From assembly GCF_000004075.3 (NCBI RefSeq), contig NC_026657.2:744001-808000 (forward strand): 64,000 nt of DNA. The letters are read 5' to 3'. A program made the position numbers and the translations under genes. The notes beneath the pieces are model-generated. The model saw nothing but the letters and a program-made list of their open reading frames with translations, made no database searches and was not told the DNA's origin. This stretch comes from Cucumis sativus (Eukaryota; Streptophyta; Magnoliopsida; Cucurbitales; Cucurbitaceae). This document shows, piece by piece, positions 25,180 through 38,826 of this stretch; the first letter of the stretch is position 1; every line of letters begins with the position of its first letter.

Positions 25180-28100
25180 TTAGATCACCTCGTAACTGTG
25201 TGAGATTTGGAGTGGTGTTTCCTTAGACACCGGTCTTTGTTCCGACCATAGCTCGAGGTTGACAGTTCCAGTTCCCCAGTGGATGAGACATTTGTGAACC
25301 TCCTTAATGTCGAATTTGTTGACTAATGCTCGTCCCAGACATTTATCAACTAGCTTCCATTCACCTGAAATTTCATTCATTTTAGTGAGAAATTAACTTT
25401 TTTTTAGGAAACAAGAGATCAAGCTTAAGAAAAAACATATTTCTAGCGGCTAAGATTGAGCCTTGATAACCTTCTCGAGTTTGGTCCTTGAGCTTTTATG
25501 TTTTTGTTTACGTGACAATTTAATGATAATGTGTATGTGTTCGTTTAATGTTTGAGTCATATTGATGATATTGAGAATTATATGACAGGGAACATGATCA
25601 GATCATTGATGACATATTTAAGTTGAGGCTAAAGAACTATTAGATATAAATAGAAAGTTTATGAGCCAGATTAATCAATACAACTCTAAAAGTTCATCAA
25701 CCTACTTCAAACTTTTTAAATTACCAAAGGTTAAATAAACACAACCTTGCAAGTTCAAGGTCCAAACTTAAATTTAACATAACATGTTTTTCAAAGTTCA
25801 AAGACCTACTCATATCGTGCATTTGAAAAGCCAAAACCCTTGTTATTGACTGATCACGATACTTCCCAAAATTCTTCAATGGAGGAACAACATCATCATT
25901 TTTGTTCAATAAGATACCAAAGTGGATGATTGACTCACCCTATACTAGAAATAACACAAACTCTTATTTTTCAATGATAACCCGTGATTAAGACAATTAG
26001 ATATGAAATTAAATTCTATCTCTAATAAGATCTTGACTTTTTAGAAAAAGTAAACAAGTCGGATAATTGAAAACAAAACTGAAAGAAAAAGATTATCACC
26101 ATAACTAAAATCTTATTAGACACAATCAACATCCATATTTAACCAAATATATATGGAGTGGTAAGTAAGAGAAAATGATTATTACCATTAGGTAAAAGGT
26201 CTCCCTCCAAATACTGCTCCCCTGACTCAGGCCAGAATTCATGCACAGATCCGTCGATGGATGTGAATGAAACAAACGATTCTGTGGGATGTAAAAGGTT
26301 AAACATTGGATGGACTCTTAAGCAGACCAACCTGCAAAAACAAAGAAGCATACATAAGTAGGCAACTTAACAGATCTCTTCAACTTTTCAAACTTGTACT
26401 CCTCCAAACATCCATGTTTCCAGTGATGAATGACAATCTCTGAGGATAAAGTAGTGGCATATAGGAATATTTGGAGCAAACCTTGAGAATCCACCAGAAC
26501 CAGCACCTACTTTGACAGCTACAATGTTGGAGTTAATCTTAAGTATCTTTGTATCTTCCTTTGGAATGTATATTTTTCGTCTTAGAACTAACCCTCCGTC
26601 AATATCACCTTCGAGTTCAAGAGATTCCTCATCCCCTTCATGCTCAAAGTTTCGACTGAAAGAAAAGGAGTAATACAATAAATTTGCCATGTTTTTGGGT
26701 GTTTTATACACTAACTTGAACATTTATGTAGATTTGATGGTTGAAATTTGTTTACCTTTATAGGTTGACTTGGGAGTAATTTCCTATTTTACTTTTGAGA
26801 ATGTAGAAGTTATACCACTCAAGTATACAGTTCAATTTATTGGTTTCTATAAATGAATGCTCCCCATAAAGTTTAACAAATATTTATCAACTATTTCACT
26901 TATCAACAAACATAGATATCTGTATTATGAGTTAATATTCAGAATGAAGTATTGAGATTATTTAAGCATGGGTTTGAGAATTTACCCAATGATGCTATAT
27001 TCCTCAGTACATCCAGCAGATCGGTACTCCGTGCCACTGTACTCTTCATAACCATTGATTTCAATCTTGCCTTGGAGCCATTGTATCCCTGCACTCACAA
27101 AGATAAAATAAGGTCAACCACTTCTGTTACATATGTTGATACAGTTAAAATAATATTTTCTTGAAGGTAAACTTTTTTAAGTTGAACATGGGTGAGAATT
27201 TGACTTTTTAAGCCGCGACAAATATAATGTGTTAACCAATTCATTTATGAAGACATAACTAGAAAATTATGTCAAAGTGAAAATCATCATTTTGAGAACA
27301 CAACAAAGCTATAAATTAAACAATGATGTTCGAAATCATGTAATTATTTGACAACTTTGGTGATTAGAAACGACCATGCTAGGATCCCTCCACTAAGGTT
27401 TACATATTCCCTTTCTGGGTGATGTAAATGATAATAATAAGCTGATGTGCAAGGGCGTAGCTGAGGATATCTGGGAATAAAAAAAGGATAAAATTAAGGG
27501 AAAATAATGTTTAGTTAAAGGAGTTGAAGAGATGAGATAAGCATTAGAGTAGCTTGGGAATGGGGATGGGGATGGAACATATACAGCTCTGCAGGTGGAA
27601 AGTAGGTTAGACTCTTAGAACCAACAGCTATTCTTAGCTAGGGAGAAAATATAAACATTGGAGCCAGTTCCCAATTATGGCATTATTAAAATGACAAAAG
27701 CATAAAGATTGAAAACGAAAAGAAAGAGCAATATTTTGTCATGTTTTCTGAATTGCTAAACATTAAAATAATTATAAAGTTGTTACCTGAAGGAAGGTGT
27801 GTCATAGAAAGTATTCTACCCCCAATCCACGGAATTACTTTAACTGACCAACAAGTGCCTTTCAGTTCAATAGGAGTCTTTGAAAGGGATACTCCTTTAT
27901 GTTCAGGAACCTCTTCAACATCTTGTAAAGTCTTAGCACTCTCTACAAGGAAATTATTGAATAAGTAATCATAAGTAATAATAGAGATGAATGAAACTTA
28001 AGAATCCATTACTAGTTCACTGTCAATAAGATTGGAAGAAATGTAATCCAACAAGAACTGAAAAGTTTCCATCTTGAGTCAAACACTTTCAAATTTACAA

Positions 28101-31100
28101 ACATTAGAAAGAAGACAGTTCTCATAAGCAATCCAAGCGTCAGTTAGAGAAGCAAGGAAATATTAAGGTACTAGGAAAATGGAACTAGAACAGCATTTAT
28201 CATTTAAGCTTGACAGAAAAGGACTCTTTGTTTCTTTCTTATCAAAGAAAAAAAAGGTATGCAGAGTCATTGAATTTTTGTCCCTTTACAAGTTAATTGT
28301 TTCTTAACCAAAAACAATTGAGTTGTTCAATCTATCTTAGATGCACTCTGGGCTCAGGCTAATCCAACAAGACAATACTTGATCTTACAATACTTAGCAC
28401 CAGAAAATTCAATATTAAATATTCTAGGGAGCCAAATAGGTTAACACCATAGTTGGAACTGTCGGAAATAAGAGGCTTTGTTGATAGTTTATAGCCCCGA
28501 GTATTTTAGTATTTTATTTTACCCTAAGCTTACTTTATTTTTTGTATTAGGGCCTGCTAGAGTCTAAATGGTTGTCTTCTTTTGTAACTTTCAGAATGTG
28601 TGAAAATAATAAAAGAGACTCTCTATTATGTTTTTTTCTCCCTATTCTAGGATTTTCCACGTAAACCTTGTGTTCTCTTTTCTACCTTTTAACAGGAACT
28701 ATGACTTTAAAACTACCCAAGTTTATGTTTTTCCTTGATCATTAGGCCAATTCATGATGATTTAGTAATTTGCTGGCATGATAAAAGAATATAACTGAGA
28801 ATAAAAAATGAAACAATAGTAGGACATATAGCTACATCCTTATATGTCCTATTGATCCGATAAAACATTGAGATGAAGGAGAAATTATCTGGTCGCGGAA
28901 TGGCAAGAAATTTAAGTTCTGTTGGTTCTTGTTTCTTCCTCTCGAGGCATTATCTCTATTTCTTTAGTAAGCATGATTTTACAAGCACGGTGACTGATTA
29001 GATAAGTTTTGTAACTCCTTAACTGAGTTTAGGGTGCTTTCTCCATATTTCATTTATTCACTAAAATTTGTTTATGTTAGGAAACAAGGTAGTATGGGAT
29101 CCCTTTGTCCCACATTGGTTAAATGGGATGACCAATGCGGTATTTAAGTGGCTTGACTTTGCCACCCAAAAACTGACATTTGGGGTGTGGCTCTCCAAGA
29201 TGCTTAAGTACCTAAGAGTTTTCTATTAGGAAATGCTATGTTGAAACATAAGTTAGAAGAGAACAATAAAGGAGAAGCAACCAATACCTAATCGATGATG
29301 ATATTCCTTCTCACTGGTGGCTACCAGGTCAGCCACTTCTTGCTCAGAGGGAAATGTCACTTGCAAAAGTTCTCCATCTGTGCCCCAAGCATCGATCTGG
29401 AGGCATAGAAAATTACAATATGAATATAGTAGAGGGCTTGTAGAAACTTTGGAAATAAAAGAAAATGCACAGATTTATTGATAGGTCGTGCAGCAGAAAA
29501 TGAAGCTCTGCCCCATTTGTCACCCAAGGTACCTTTGCCCCTCCACCCACTAATATTTGAACATGCAGTCGCCGATTTGGCCTAGTCCATGATCCTTCAG
29601 TTCTAGAAACCTTAACAGTAACAACTGAAGATTCTAGTTCTGCAACATAATGTGTCAATAGGTATGCACCTAAACTGAAACCATATCCATCGCCATCATC
29701 TTCAAATAGAACACCTTCAGCCTTGCCTGTAAATAAGATTAAAATTTATTAAACTTGCACTAGGAAAGAGTTGCCAGAAAAAATTTTAAGTTGTGATGCA
29801 CAGTAACCCAGAGAAATTAATACAAGTTATCCAATTATACACGAAAAACCTTCATACGTTTTAGATGTTAAAGAATTAAAGCCTCTCCTAAGGTGGGCTT
29901 CAGTTAATAAATGGTCCTGAATACTAGGTCAGTATACACTTTTTAAGAGAAGGAAAATGAATGACTCTTTAGTCTTTACACAGCCAGAAAGTAAGGTCGA
30001 GAGGATTCACAGTTATGTTTCCAGATAGGCAAGAAAAGAGTAGAATGAGAACATAAGTATTTGTGTGATAGACAAGGAACAATATACTTCACTTCATGGA
30101 CTATCCTAAGAAAATGCGAATAAGATGATGACATCACCATTTTCATCCAAAGCCACAAGAAGAGATATATCATCAGATGGATTGGCTTCTCCAGTATGCT
30201 GGTGAACAGGACCTAAAGGAACAATTGATCCACCTTGCAAAAATAAGACTGGTAGATCCTGCAATGGCCCAATGTACGTGAAAAAAAGATCAGAAAAGAA
30301 AGCCAGTGACAAAACTATTAAATCAGGTAGCAGAAATTACCGGATGTGAGTCACCAAAATCAAATCTCGACCAAATTCCCTTTGGCAGTGTCAAATTCAA
30401 ATTGTCAATTCTTTGATTCGGCAAAGTGCTGCTCAAGAACCAGTGTTAGGAAAACAATAATTGGATTGATATTCTGCCAGCCTACTAAACAACCAGAAAC
30501 CAATATTTTGTAAATGAAATAAAACCTGGAATAGATTAAAATTGAACCGAGAAGAAAAGAATTTTCAGTTTTCCTTAAGTTGGGATCTTTTGGATCTGCA
30601 AAACATATAGAAGTAAAAAAAATGTTACAACCAGAAAGAAAACATATCAAAAGTTAGATGAGGAAGGAAACCCACCTGCAAAAAAAACAGGAGTTGCAAC
30701 AGGAACACCTGTCGTATGAGCTATATAGAAAAGAGTGTATATATGAGGTAATAGGCGGTAGCGTCTCTTCAATGCTAGGCGGCAAACTTCTTCACACTAA
30801 CAAATGATCAAGATTTAAGTTCAAATTATTTTGGATATCAGAAATAATCCATACATGAAAATTTAAACATTAGCAATAGGTACAGACATAAAACTCATGG
30901 CAATTTACACAAGTAGCAATTTAGCAATAGCCAATAAGTACAGGCATATTATCCATGATAACAAAGGTATCCATTGCTCTTAATCCTCTAATATGAACGG
31001 CATTAACTAAGAAGGGGCCATTGGAGTTGATGAAAGAGAAATTTAACCAATAACCTTAAAATTACATTCTGTCAGTTTAGTCTTTTAGGACGCAACAATT

Positions 31101-34100
31101 ATACTACCTCATGCTAGCAGCAAAAACTACTTGAGTCAGTGGAAGAATAGGCAATTAATACATCTGCAGTTAGCATATCAAGAAGAAGATGCATGCACAA
31201 AGGACTTGTATTGGCAGAAAAAATTATATGCTTAGACCCAGCTCTACCCTACGAGCTCCCTTTAATCTTATCATGTTTGTGCAGTGTACATTAATTATTC
31301 ATTTTATGAAGTTAGGTTCAAGTCCTATCTATCCAAGGGAAAGACGGGAAGAGGCATTTGGTGTCCCCTCAAGTAAAAAATTGGGGCCTCGCAATCACTA
31401 GCCAATATGCTTTTCTCTCACATCTTTCTTTGTTCATGGTTCAATATTCTGAATTTAACCCACAATCTTCTTGGAAAAAAATGTATATCACAAACCCTGA
31501 AATGATGATCAACAAAGTAAATATAATATATTTAGGTTAGGAAAAACCTCTTCTCCAAATGACCATGGTTCATGGTCAGCAGTGCCCATTTCAGAATGTC
31601 CACGGCAGAAAGGAAACATTGCACCAATTCCCATCCACCTTCCAAAAAGCCTAGGTGTTGCGTTTCCAACATAGCCACCAATATCAGGTCCAGATAGTGG
31701 TTGACCACTGAGTCCCTAAAGAACTAGGAATGAGAATACAATAAAATCTAAATTGAAGCCACAATAGTAACTCATTCTTAAGACCTTAGTGAAAAATGAA
31801 AGCACTTAAGATTCTCTCAACCACAGATCATCATAAATGTTACAACTAAACTCCTTTGACATGAAGTTGAGATTGCCATCCAATATTAGATTGCTTGATA
31901 TATATCCTATATGGTCCATCTTACAAAGAAAATTCATCCAGGATACTTGAAACTAGTATGTGAAAACACCAGAAGAATAATAGACTTTGTTAAGCTGAAA
32001 TAACCTATTTCGAGTTAAATCAGGAGCATGCTATGCATATTTGTGTTTTTTCTCCTCTTCTTGTTTTAATTGAAAAAGATGTACTTACCAACTGAAGTGT
32101 CATGGAGATGCTCATGTGAAGATGATCCCAGCTTGAACTGTTGTCACCTGTCCACGTAGCAGCATACTTTTGGCTACCAATAAAACCGGCCCTAGTGAGA
32201 ACAAAAGGACGCCTTCCACTGTTAGCCAATTTCATCCCTTCATATGTTGATCTAGCCATCAACATTCCATACACCTGAAGTAGGAGACAAGTGCTATTAA
32301 ATAGTATGGAATCTCTACACAAACACAAAATTTTCCATTACAACACATCTTCTTTCTGGTCACATTTAAGAGTCCATTGGGTACATCTTATTCTGGCTAA
32401 TTTTTTTTTTGAGAAAATAGTTACGAGAAGAGGGTATGATAGGAACAGCTCAAGGTTATGCATACATTGTGATAGTAAGAATGACTCTGGCAACCACCAA
32501 ATTCTTCATCTCCCCTATGAATGTTGCTCTCAGGCATCGTTTTTGTTACAGTCTGAAATGAGAAGTGATGAGATTGACTGTAAGGTACTGCCAAAAGTGT
32601 AAGCACAGACTAAAAAGACTTCACATGTAGAATTACCTTAAAAATAGCTGGTTCATTCATGTCATTCCATATACCATCAACACCATTAGAAATAAAATCT
32701 TTAACTAAATTTGCCCACCAGGATCGAGCTTTAGCTTGTGTAAATTCAGGAAATACACAAGGCCCAGGCCAAACGTCACCTAGGACAATTAAAAAGTGTT
32801 TAGTATACCACTAAAAGGTCACAGTTTAGTGCTAATTATAAGACACAAACCTACGTAAGGTTCTCCATCAGCTTTTTGGACCCAGACATCTTTTTCAGAA
32901 CCACTGTCATAGACAAAATAACCCTTTTCATGTTTGATTCCAGGATCAAGCATCCAAATAGCTTTAAAACCAATTTGGTGAAGATCATCCGCCAAAGTTT
33001 TTGGATCAGCAAAACGCTCCTGAAATAGTGTCACTGTTATTAACTCTCCTTGTCACAATAATACTCCACGGCCTTGCTTTAAACATATGAGAAATGGCAA
33101 AAAGAAGAGGTTAATAGCTCGACTATGATTGCCATAAGCATAAGAAATGGCAATAATACTCATGCTTCTTGACACAATAAAAACATAAGAATTGGGGGGG
33201 GGGGGGAATAAAGATATGATGATTATGATTTTTCTTTTTCTTTTTCTTCATTTTTTCCTTCTTACAAGAGACTTCATTGAATAAACCAAAGACAGATATA
33301 CAAAAGATTCCAAAGGGAAACGTAAACACTTTAGTTGAAACACCAAGAGAAAGTGATGCCTGTGAAAAATCTATTAAATGAGTAATCTCAATGAAAATGA
33401 TTCAAATAAGCAGTAAAATGCAGTGCCCTTTGTTGGAGATCAATTAGACAATGACATACAGGGTCGAAAGTGAAACAACGGAAACCATTCATGTAGTCTA
33501 TATCTATCCATATAACATCGCAGGGTATATCTTTCTCTCGAAATGTTCTTGAAACCTGCAAAAGTAGTTTAGAGAGAAAGAAACCAATTAATAGCTGAGC
33601 TATTCCTTGTAGGATCTGGAATAGACTAAAGTCTACCAAACAATCTTATGCATATTGCTTTTTTCATAGTCAAGAATGGAAAAGGCTAGAACATTTGCTT
33701 AAAACATAACGGTAGTTGGGCTGACATAACTACACTAGTCCTACACAAAACCATAGAAGATTTAGTTTTTCAGAATGAGTCTAAGAAGAATTGTCCCTAA
33801 ACCGGAAAATCCCAGTACTATAAATGCAAGATTACTCCCTACCTCAAGTACTCTATCAGCAGAATCATAGCTCCAACGGCATTGGTGGTAGCCTAAGGCC
33901 CATTTTGGGGGCATAAACACGGTGCCTAGTGGGAAAAATAACCAGTTAAGACATAGAGCAGAAGCTGAGGGGTTTTAAACATATACATGTCCACGCAGAT
34001 AAAATCCCAGCTATAGATAATGATGACTGAGCAATAACATCATTGACCAAAAATTATAAACAATTATTATTTTTATTACTACTACTATTATTTTTTAATT

Positions 34101-35886
34101 TCCATTTTTATAGTTTGAGAGGCCAACTCCTAAAAGATCTCTTACATTATACATTTGTTTGATGAGTTAAACCAATCCAAAAATACAGACTTGAAAAGCA
34201 AGTTACCAACTGCCCTGGAGAATGACTTTAAAGCAGCCGCTGGTGAGGAAAACGGACCAAATGTAATGACAGGATATGAGGAAGGAGCAATAAATTGTAT
34301 TACTGAATCTTCCCTCAGATCAATCTGCAAGAATACAGAGTTATAAACTTCTATACTGGCAATAACAGGTGAGATATCAAAACATCATAACTTCCACAGA
34401 CAACAAGATCAGTTTTTGAAGCACCTCACAGCGCAGGGATGTATCAGCAAGAATGCCAAGTGCCTCTCCATTTGGAAGAATTGCCAACACCCATGGATGT
34501 GATTGGTACAGAGATGTAGTTACAGAACCATATCCATAAGCATCTGTATTCCATGTGAAAATCTACAAAGGAGGGAACTGCCAAAATCAAGAAGAATTAA
34601 CCAACTAGTATCAAGTATACCCAATTATTAACTTACTCTTTTCCCCGTTCGCTCGAGCTGTCCACTAACTTCTCCGGTTCCATAAAGAGAGGTACCAGCA
34701 GGAAGCTGTAGAAACCAAATTTGTCAAATTACTTTGAATGGTTTTGAAGACTTGAGGTGTATACTTGCAGCAACCTTTAACAATAAGTAACCATAACAGC
34801 GATACACCAAAAAGAAAAACAATAATATTTATACAAAACATACCTCAAGTTTAACAATCTGCTGTCCAAGGAGACACTCAAAAACAGGGATGTACGTAGG
34901 AAGCTTCTGGCTAGAAATCGGTGTGTCTCTGTCTTTGGGTTTTATGAAAGAAAAACTTGGATAAGCCGCAGCTCTATCATTTGCAGAACAATCAAATCGA
35001 AAAACACTATCTTCCAGTATAGGCTCAAAAATCATATTCCCAGAGATAGTAGTATCTTTTGTGGTTCCTTCCTCTTTGGCGTTCGCCATTTTACATGTGA
35101 ACTTTTCTGAAATCAACTTCTTGTTTGTCCTCTTTCTCCTGTACCCCCAAAGAAATAAATGGAAGAGAAGAAAAAAAAAATCAGATGGTTAAGCCATGTT
35201 GATCAAATACCCAAAATTTGAAATCACTTCACCACCATGGGACAATTAAGATTCGAGTATAAAATATCCCTGACTTATTCATTTATACCAAATTCTCTAT
35301 TGATCATGAGTGAGTGCACAGCTTTCTGTAGACCAAGATTTGATACATCATACAAAAAGAAAAGTAAACAGAGAATAGATTGTCACTTCATCACATTCAA
35401 TTGGGTCAAGTTATTTACATTCTAAGCTGAACTTAAGGAACGAGAGTCTAAAATATTAGCATATACAGTCATTCAAGCTCATTTCTGAAATCTCACAAAT
35501 CATCAGAACTTCTCCTCACATGAGTTCTAAAGTACCACTGATTTTGAAACGAGTATGTTCGTAAAGTACCAAAAGAGCAATCAATTTGTCGAAACTATAT
35601 GCGAATCGATCAACACGACTATCTCAAACATCTAAAAGCAATGGAAACCCATCAAAATCCTAACTAAAGAGAGCTAAAACAACCCATTTTCAAAGCCAAC
35701 GGTAAAAATAAGAAACAAAAACCTGGAAAAATCAAGCTTCTTCGAATCCCAAAAACAAGCACCAGAAATTCTTAATGTAGAAATGCGAGATACAAGATTG
35801 GGAGTTCGATTAAGCCAATGAAAATATCCCGACGATCCAACACTTGGAACCTCTAAGCCACTCAACACTGATGCTTCTTCAATCAT
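25180..35886 (-). CDS. HGL1: GH31 alpha-glucosidase, heteroglycan-glucosidase type
   Basis: Glycoside hydrolase family 31 enzyme, similar to Arabidopsis At3g23640 (HETEROGLYCAN GLUCOSIDASE 1); expected to hydrolyse terminal alpha-glucosyl residues. Exons, 5' to 3': 35723-35886, 34844-35138, 34637-34705, 34425-34562, 34207-34324, 33843-33925, 33460-33555, 32851-33019, 32637-32779, 32466-32552, 32089-32274, 31548-31715, 30676-30796, 30526-30595, 30341-30431, 30138-30258, 29533-29726, 29288-29396, 27787-27942, 26986-27088, 26482-26655, 26186-26331, 25180-25364. Sum 3186 nt, 1061 aa; all phases agree. The N-terminal mutarotase-like region is followed by the catalytic barrel: [13 protein letters not shown], then WNDMNEP with the expected nucleophile Asp417, then WTGDN with the expected acid/base Asp498. 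The C-terminal extension (about 770-1061) ends SHSYEVI. The basic, Ser-rich first 70 residues look like a transit peptide; KMANAKEEG is a possible internal start. Intron 18 contains a solo LTR. Confidence 0.93.
28455..28699 (+). mobile_element. Solo LTR (copia-like size) with 5-bp TSD
   Basis: Sits in intron 18 of the GH31 gene. The 235-bp body (28460-28694) starts TGTCGG and ends TTAACA, matching the TG...CA rule. It is flanked on both sides by GGAAC (28455-28459 and 28695-28699), a perfect 5-bp target-site duplication. It carries an AATAAAAGAG polyadenylation-like site in the plus orientation, antisense to the host gene. There is no internal coding region, so it most likely arose by LTR-LTR recombination. 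The copia label is a guess from length. Confidence 0.85.
29075..29240 (+). mobile_element. Possible TRIM/LTR fragment
   Basis: Also in intron 18 of the GH31 gene. It starts TGTTAGGAAAC and contains TTTGTCCCACATTGGTTAAA and TATTTAAGTGGCTTG, a phrase type common in short plant LTRs (TRIM/SMART style). I could not find a matching end or target-site duplication, so the borders are uncertain. Confidence 0.4.
33194..33206 (+). repeat. Poly-G run, 13 bases
   Basis: Thirteen consecutive G on the plus strand within intron 7 of the GH31 gene (C-run in the transcript). Such runs are prone to slippage and sequencing error. Confidence 0.9.
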
Positions 35887-37307
35887 TTTCCAACTCCACC
35901 GTTTTTATATTATATATCAAAAATATGCCTCACTCAAAATAATTCATTAGGATAAATTATTAAAATGGGTTTTTAAGAAAAATGAAAATGAAAATTAACT
36001 ATGTCTTTTCAGTTAATTGATGGCCTAAAAGTGAGGAATCGCATATGTTCGTCATGTTCTTGTTCATAAAGATTCCAAATTTATCATAAAAGAATAGACT
36101 ACGCAGGTCATATGGTAGTGATGGGGTCTAACTTATTCCGGTAGCTAAGGAGATAAGCCAATCAACAAACGTTCAGTTCAAAAATTTGTTCATTAAGGCT
36201 CCAATTTAGTACATAAACCATCCATTAGTAGAAGAATTTATGATTGGAAATCAGCTATTTAAATAGAAAAATGAAAAAATATAATAATAATAATTACAAA
36301 CTTTTTTTGAAAATAGAAAAGGTTTTTGTAACATTTATTTCTACCAATATTGTTATTGAAAAATTTGTATTCATTAAATTCATTGTGTAATGGGACAAAA
36401 TTGGTGTGTGGATTGCAAAAATATTATACATGCTGAAATAACAATTGGTAATCATGGAGGATGACAAGTTTTTCTTCCACGATTATCATTAAGCCCAAAT
36501 GACAATTAACATATCATGACGACGAACAATTTCTAATTAATGTTGAAATATATCTTCTGAAAATGTGTCTTCTCGCGGACAATTTTATGTTAGCACGGTC
36601 TAAAGGAACATCTTACATTTCTAATCTTATTTTTAAATAATTAATTATATGAAACATATTATAAAACTATTAACTTAAGTTATATTTCATATTTTTAATG
36701 AACGAGGAGATATCTAGATAACTTTAAATAATTTCAATTTGGTCCCTAAGTTTTAACGTACATTCTTACCAAATTTTGAGTTTAGTTTCCATTTGCTTCT
36801 TTATCTTTAAATTTTTACGCTTTTACTTGGAGTTTTTGCTAATATTCATGTTTAATCATTTAAATACATTTTTTCATTTTGTATATTTTGGTTTTTCGTT
36901 TTTGTTTCTACATCTAATTTAATCTTTTAAACAAAGTTTCAAGTTTAGATATTTTCTATAAGTAAAATTTTATATTTTTCTCTATCTAATTCTTTTAAGA
37001 TCTAATATTGCATTAATGCTACAAACTTACCATTGATATTTATAATTTTGTTAGTTACTATAAAAACCTACTAATATTATTAATTTTTCAATAAACTAAA
37101 AACGAAAAGACCTTTAATGGCCATATTACAATAAAAATGGTTTGTTTCTAATAAACCCTAATATGTATATTTAGCCTCTCATAATGTTCCTTAATTTTCC
37201 ACATGCCTAGATATTAATTTCCCCATCCTTTCTTTCTATAAAATCATTTATCCATCTTTTCCTCTTATTTTACTTTAATTTCCTCTAACGCATAAAAAGC
37301 TTCTCCC
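35887..37307. other. Intergenic between GH31 and thaumatin-like genes
   Basis: Contains the divergent upstream regions of the minus-strand GH31 gene and the plus-strand thaumatin-like gene. From about 36905 onwards it is homologous to 40060-40905, the promoter of the second thaumatin-like gene. The middle part (about 36060-36900) shows nothing I recognise. Confidence 0.6.
37237..37244 (+). promoter_or_regulatory. TATA box of thaumatin-like gene 1
   Basis: TATAAAAT lies 71 bases before the ATG and is matched at the same relative position (74 bases) in the tandem copy. Confidence 0.6.
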
Positions 37308-38826
37308 ATGGCTACCATGTCTCACTCTCTTCTTTCTCTCCTCCTCTCCTTCCCTTTCTTCTTTTTAGGTATTTTGCTTTCGTTTTATTTCTCGCTTCGT
37401 TCTCGAACAATCACTGCAAGAAACTTTATTTTTAGTCACTCAATCAAAGATTCTTGTTCGTTTATAGCAACATGCATGTGTTAAAAAATATGTTCTAATC
37501 ATAAATCACGATTAATAAAGTAGTTAATTCGAATTCTTTTAAATATCTATCTCGATTCATAGCTATGTATTTGGAAAAGCTGAATCCTTTACCAACATAT
37601 ATGAAAACAAAAAAGAATTATTACTATTCCTTATCTTGATTAAATTAATTAACTTTTTTGACAGGTGGAAATTCAACGACTTTTACTATTTTAAATCAGT
37701 GTGATTACACGGTGTGGCCGGGACTTTTGTCCGGCGCCGGCACATCACAGCTCTCCACTACCGGCTTCGTTCTTGAGAAAGGACAGTCCAACCCCATCAC
37801 CATCCCGCCGGGGTGGTCCGGCCGCATTTGGGGCCGCACTTATTGCTCCCATGATGCCACCGGCAGATTCACTTGCGCCACTGCCGACTGCGGCTCCGGC
37901 ACTGTTGAATGCAACGGTAAGGGTGCTGTCCCGCCCGCCACCCTTGCCGAGTTCACTCTCAATGGTGCGAATGGGCTCGATTTCTACGATGTCAGCCTCG
38001 TCGATGGCTACAATGTGCCCATGTTAATCACCCCACAAGATGGAACAGGTAAATTTTATAAACACAGAAGAGTAAAAGTTAAAGCGATCAATCGAGCTTC
38101 ATCTATGTTTGTCATTTCTATATAACTGATGAACATATAGATAATTTTCACACCGAATTAGTCAATAATTGAAAGAGTTGGGAACGACAGGTGGGGGAAA
38201 TTGCACAACAACTGGATGTGCAACAGATTTAAACAGCGAATGTCCGTCAGAACTAAGAGTGGCAGCGAGCGACGGAAATGAAAAAAGTGTAGCGTGTAAA
38301 AGCGCATGTGAGGCTTTTGGTGACGCACAATACTGTTGTAGTGGTGAATATGGTAGTCCAAATACTTGTGGACCGTCATCTTATTCACAGTTCTTCAAAT
38401 CCTCATGTCCACAAGCTTATAGCTATGCCTACGACGACGGTACCAGCACATTCACTTGCACTGCCGCCAATTACCTCATCACCTTTTGTCCCCTTTCAGA
38501 TAGGTGAGTCACTTCTGTTCTTCTATAAAAAAATCTCGTTCTTTTTCATTACATTCATTGGTTGAATGAATTGTTTTTCAGTTTCCAAATTTTGAATAAT
38601 AGGTATTTTGTTCCAATAAAAATAGTATAAACTTTGGTTTTTTGAGAGATGGGTAGGGACTTGTAATTGTATTTTGATCGAAATTTGTTCTTTATGCAGA
38701 AACGCACAATCCCCAAAGGGAGTGGACAGCTCAAGAACCGAGCGTTCGGGCAGACCGTCGTTGATCGTAGCCGTTATCTCCATGGTGATGGCAGCTCTAA
38801 GTCAGCAATTTTTGTTTCTCTTTTAG
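37308..38826 (+). CDS. Thaumatin-like protein (PR-5 family), copy 1
   Basis: Secreted or surface-anchored PR-5-type protein, usually tied to defence or glucan binding. Exons 37308-37368, 37665-38048, 38191-38503, 38700-38826; 294 aa. The N-terminus is a short hydrophobic signal peptide ([15 protein letters not shown]), and the mature part starts near [11 protein letters not shown]. All 16 family cysteines are present, and [13 protein letters not shown]...C fits the thaumatin signature. The acidic-cleft segment is visible as AEFTLNG and [12 protein letters not shown]. After the thaumatin fold (ending YLITFCP) there is a Ser/Arg-containing linker and a hydrophobic tail ([14 protein letters not shown]), suggesting a GPI anchor or membrane tail, as in TLP1-like proteins. 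The neighbour at 40906 is a tandem duplicate with the same four-exon layout. Enzymatic or antifungal activity is not shown by sequence. Confidence 0.92.

Noticed and set aside
25721-25909. Short open frames within introns of the GH31 gene
   Set aside because: They lie between well-phased exons and do not align with the GH31 family.
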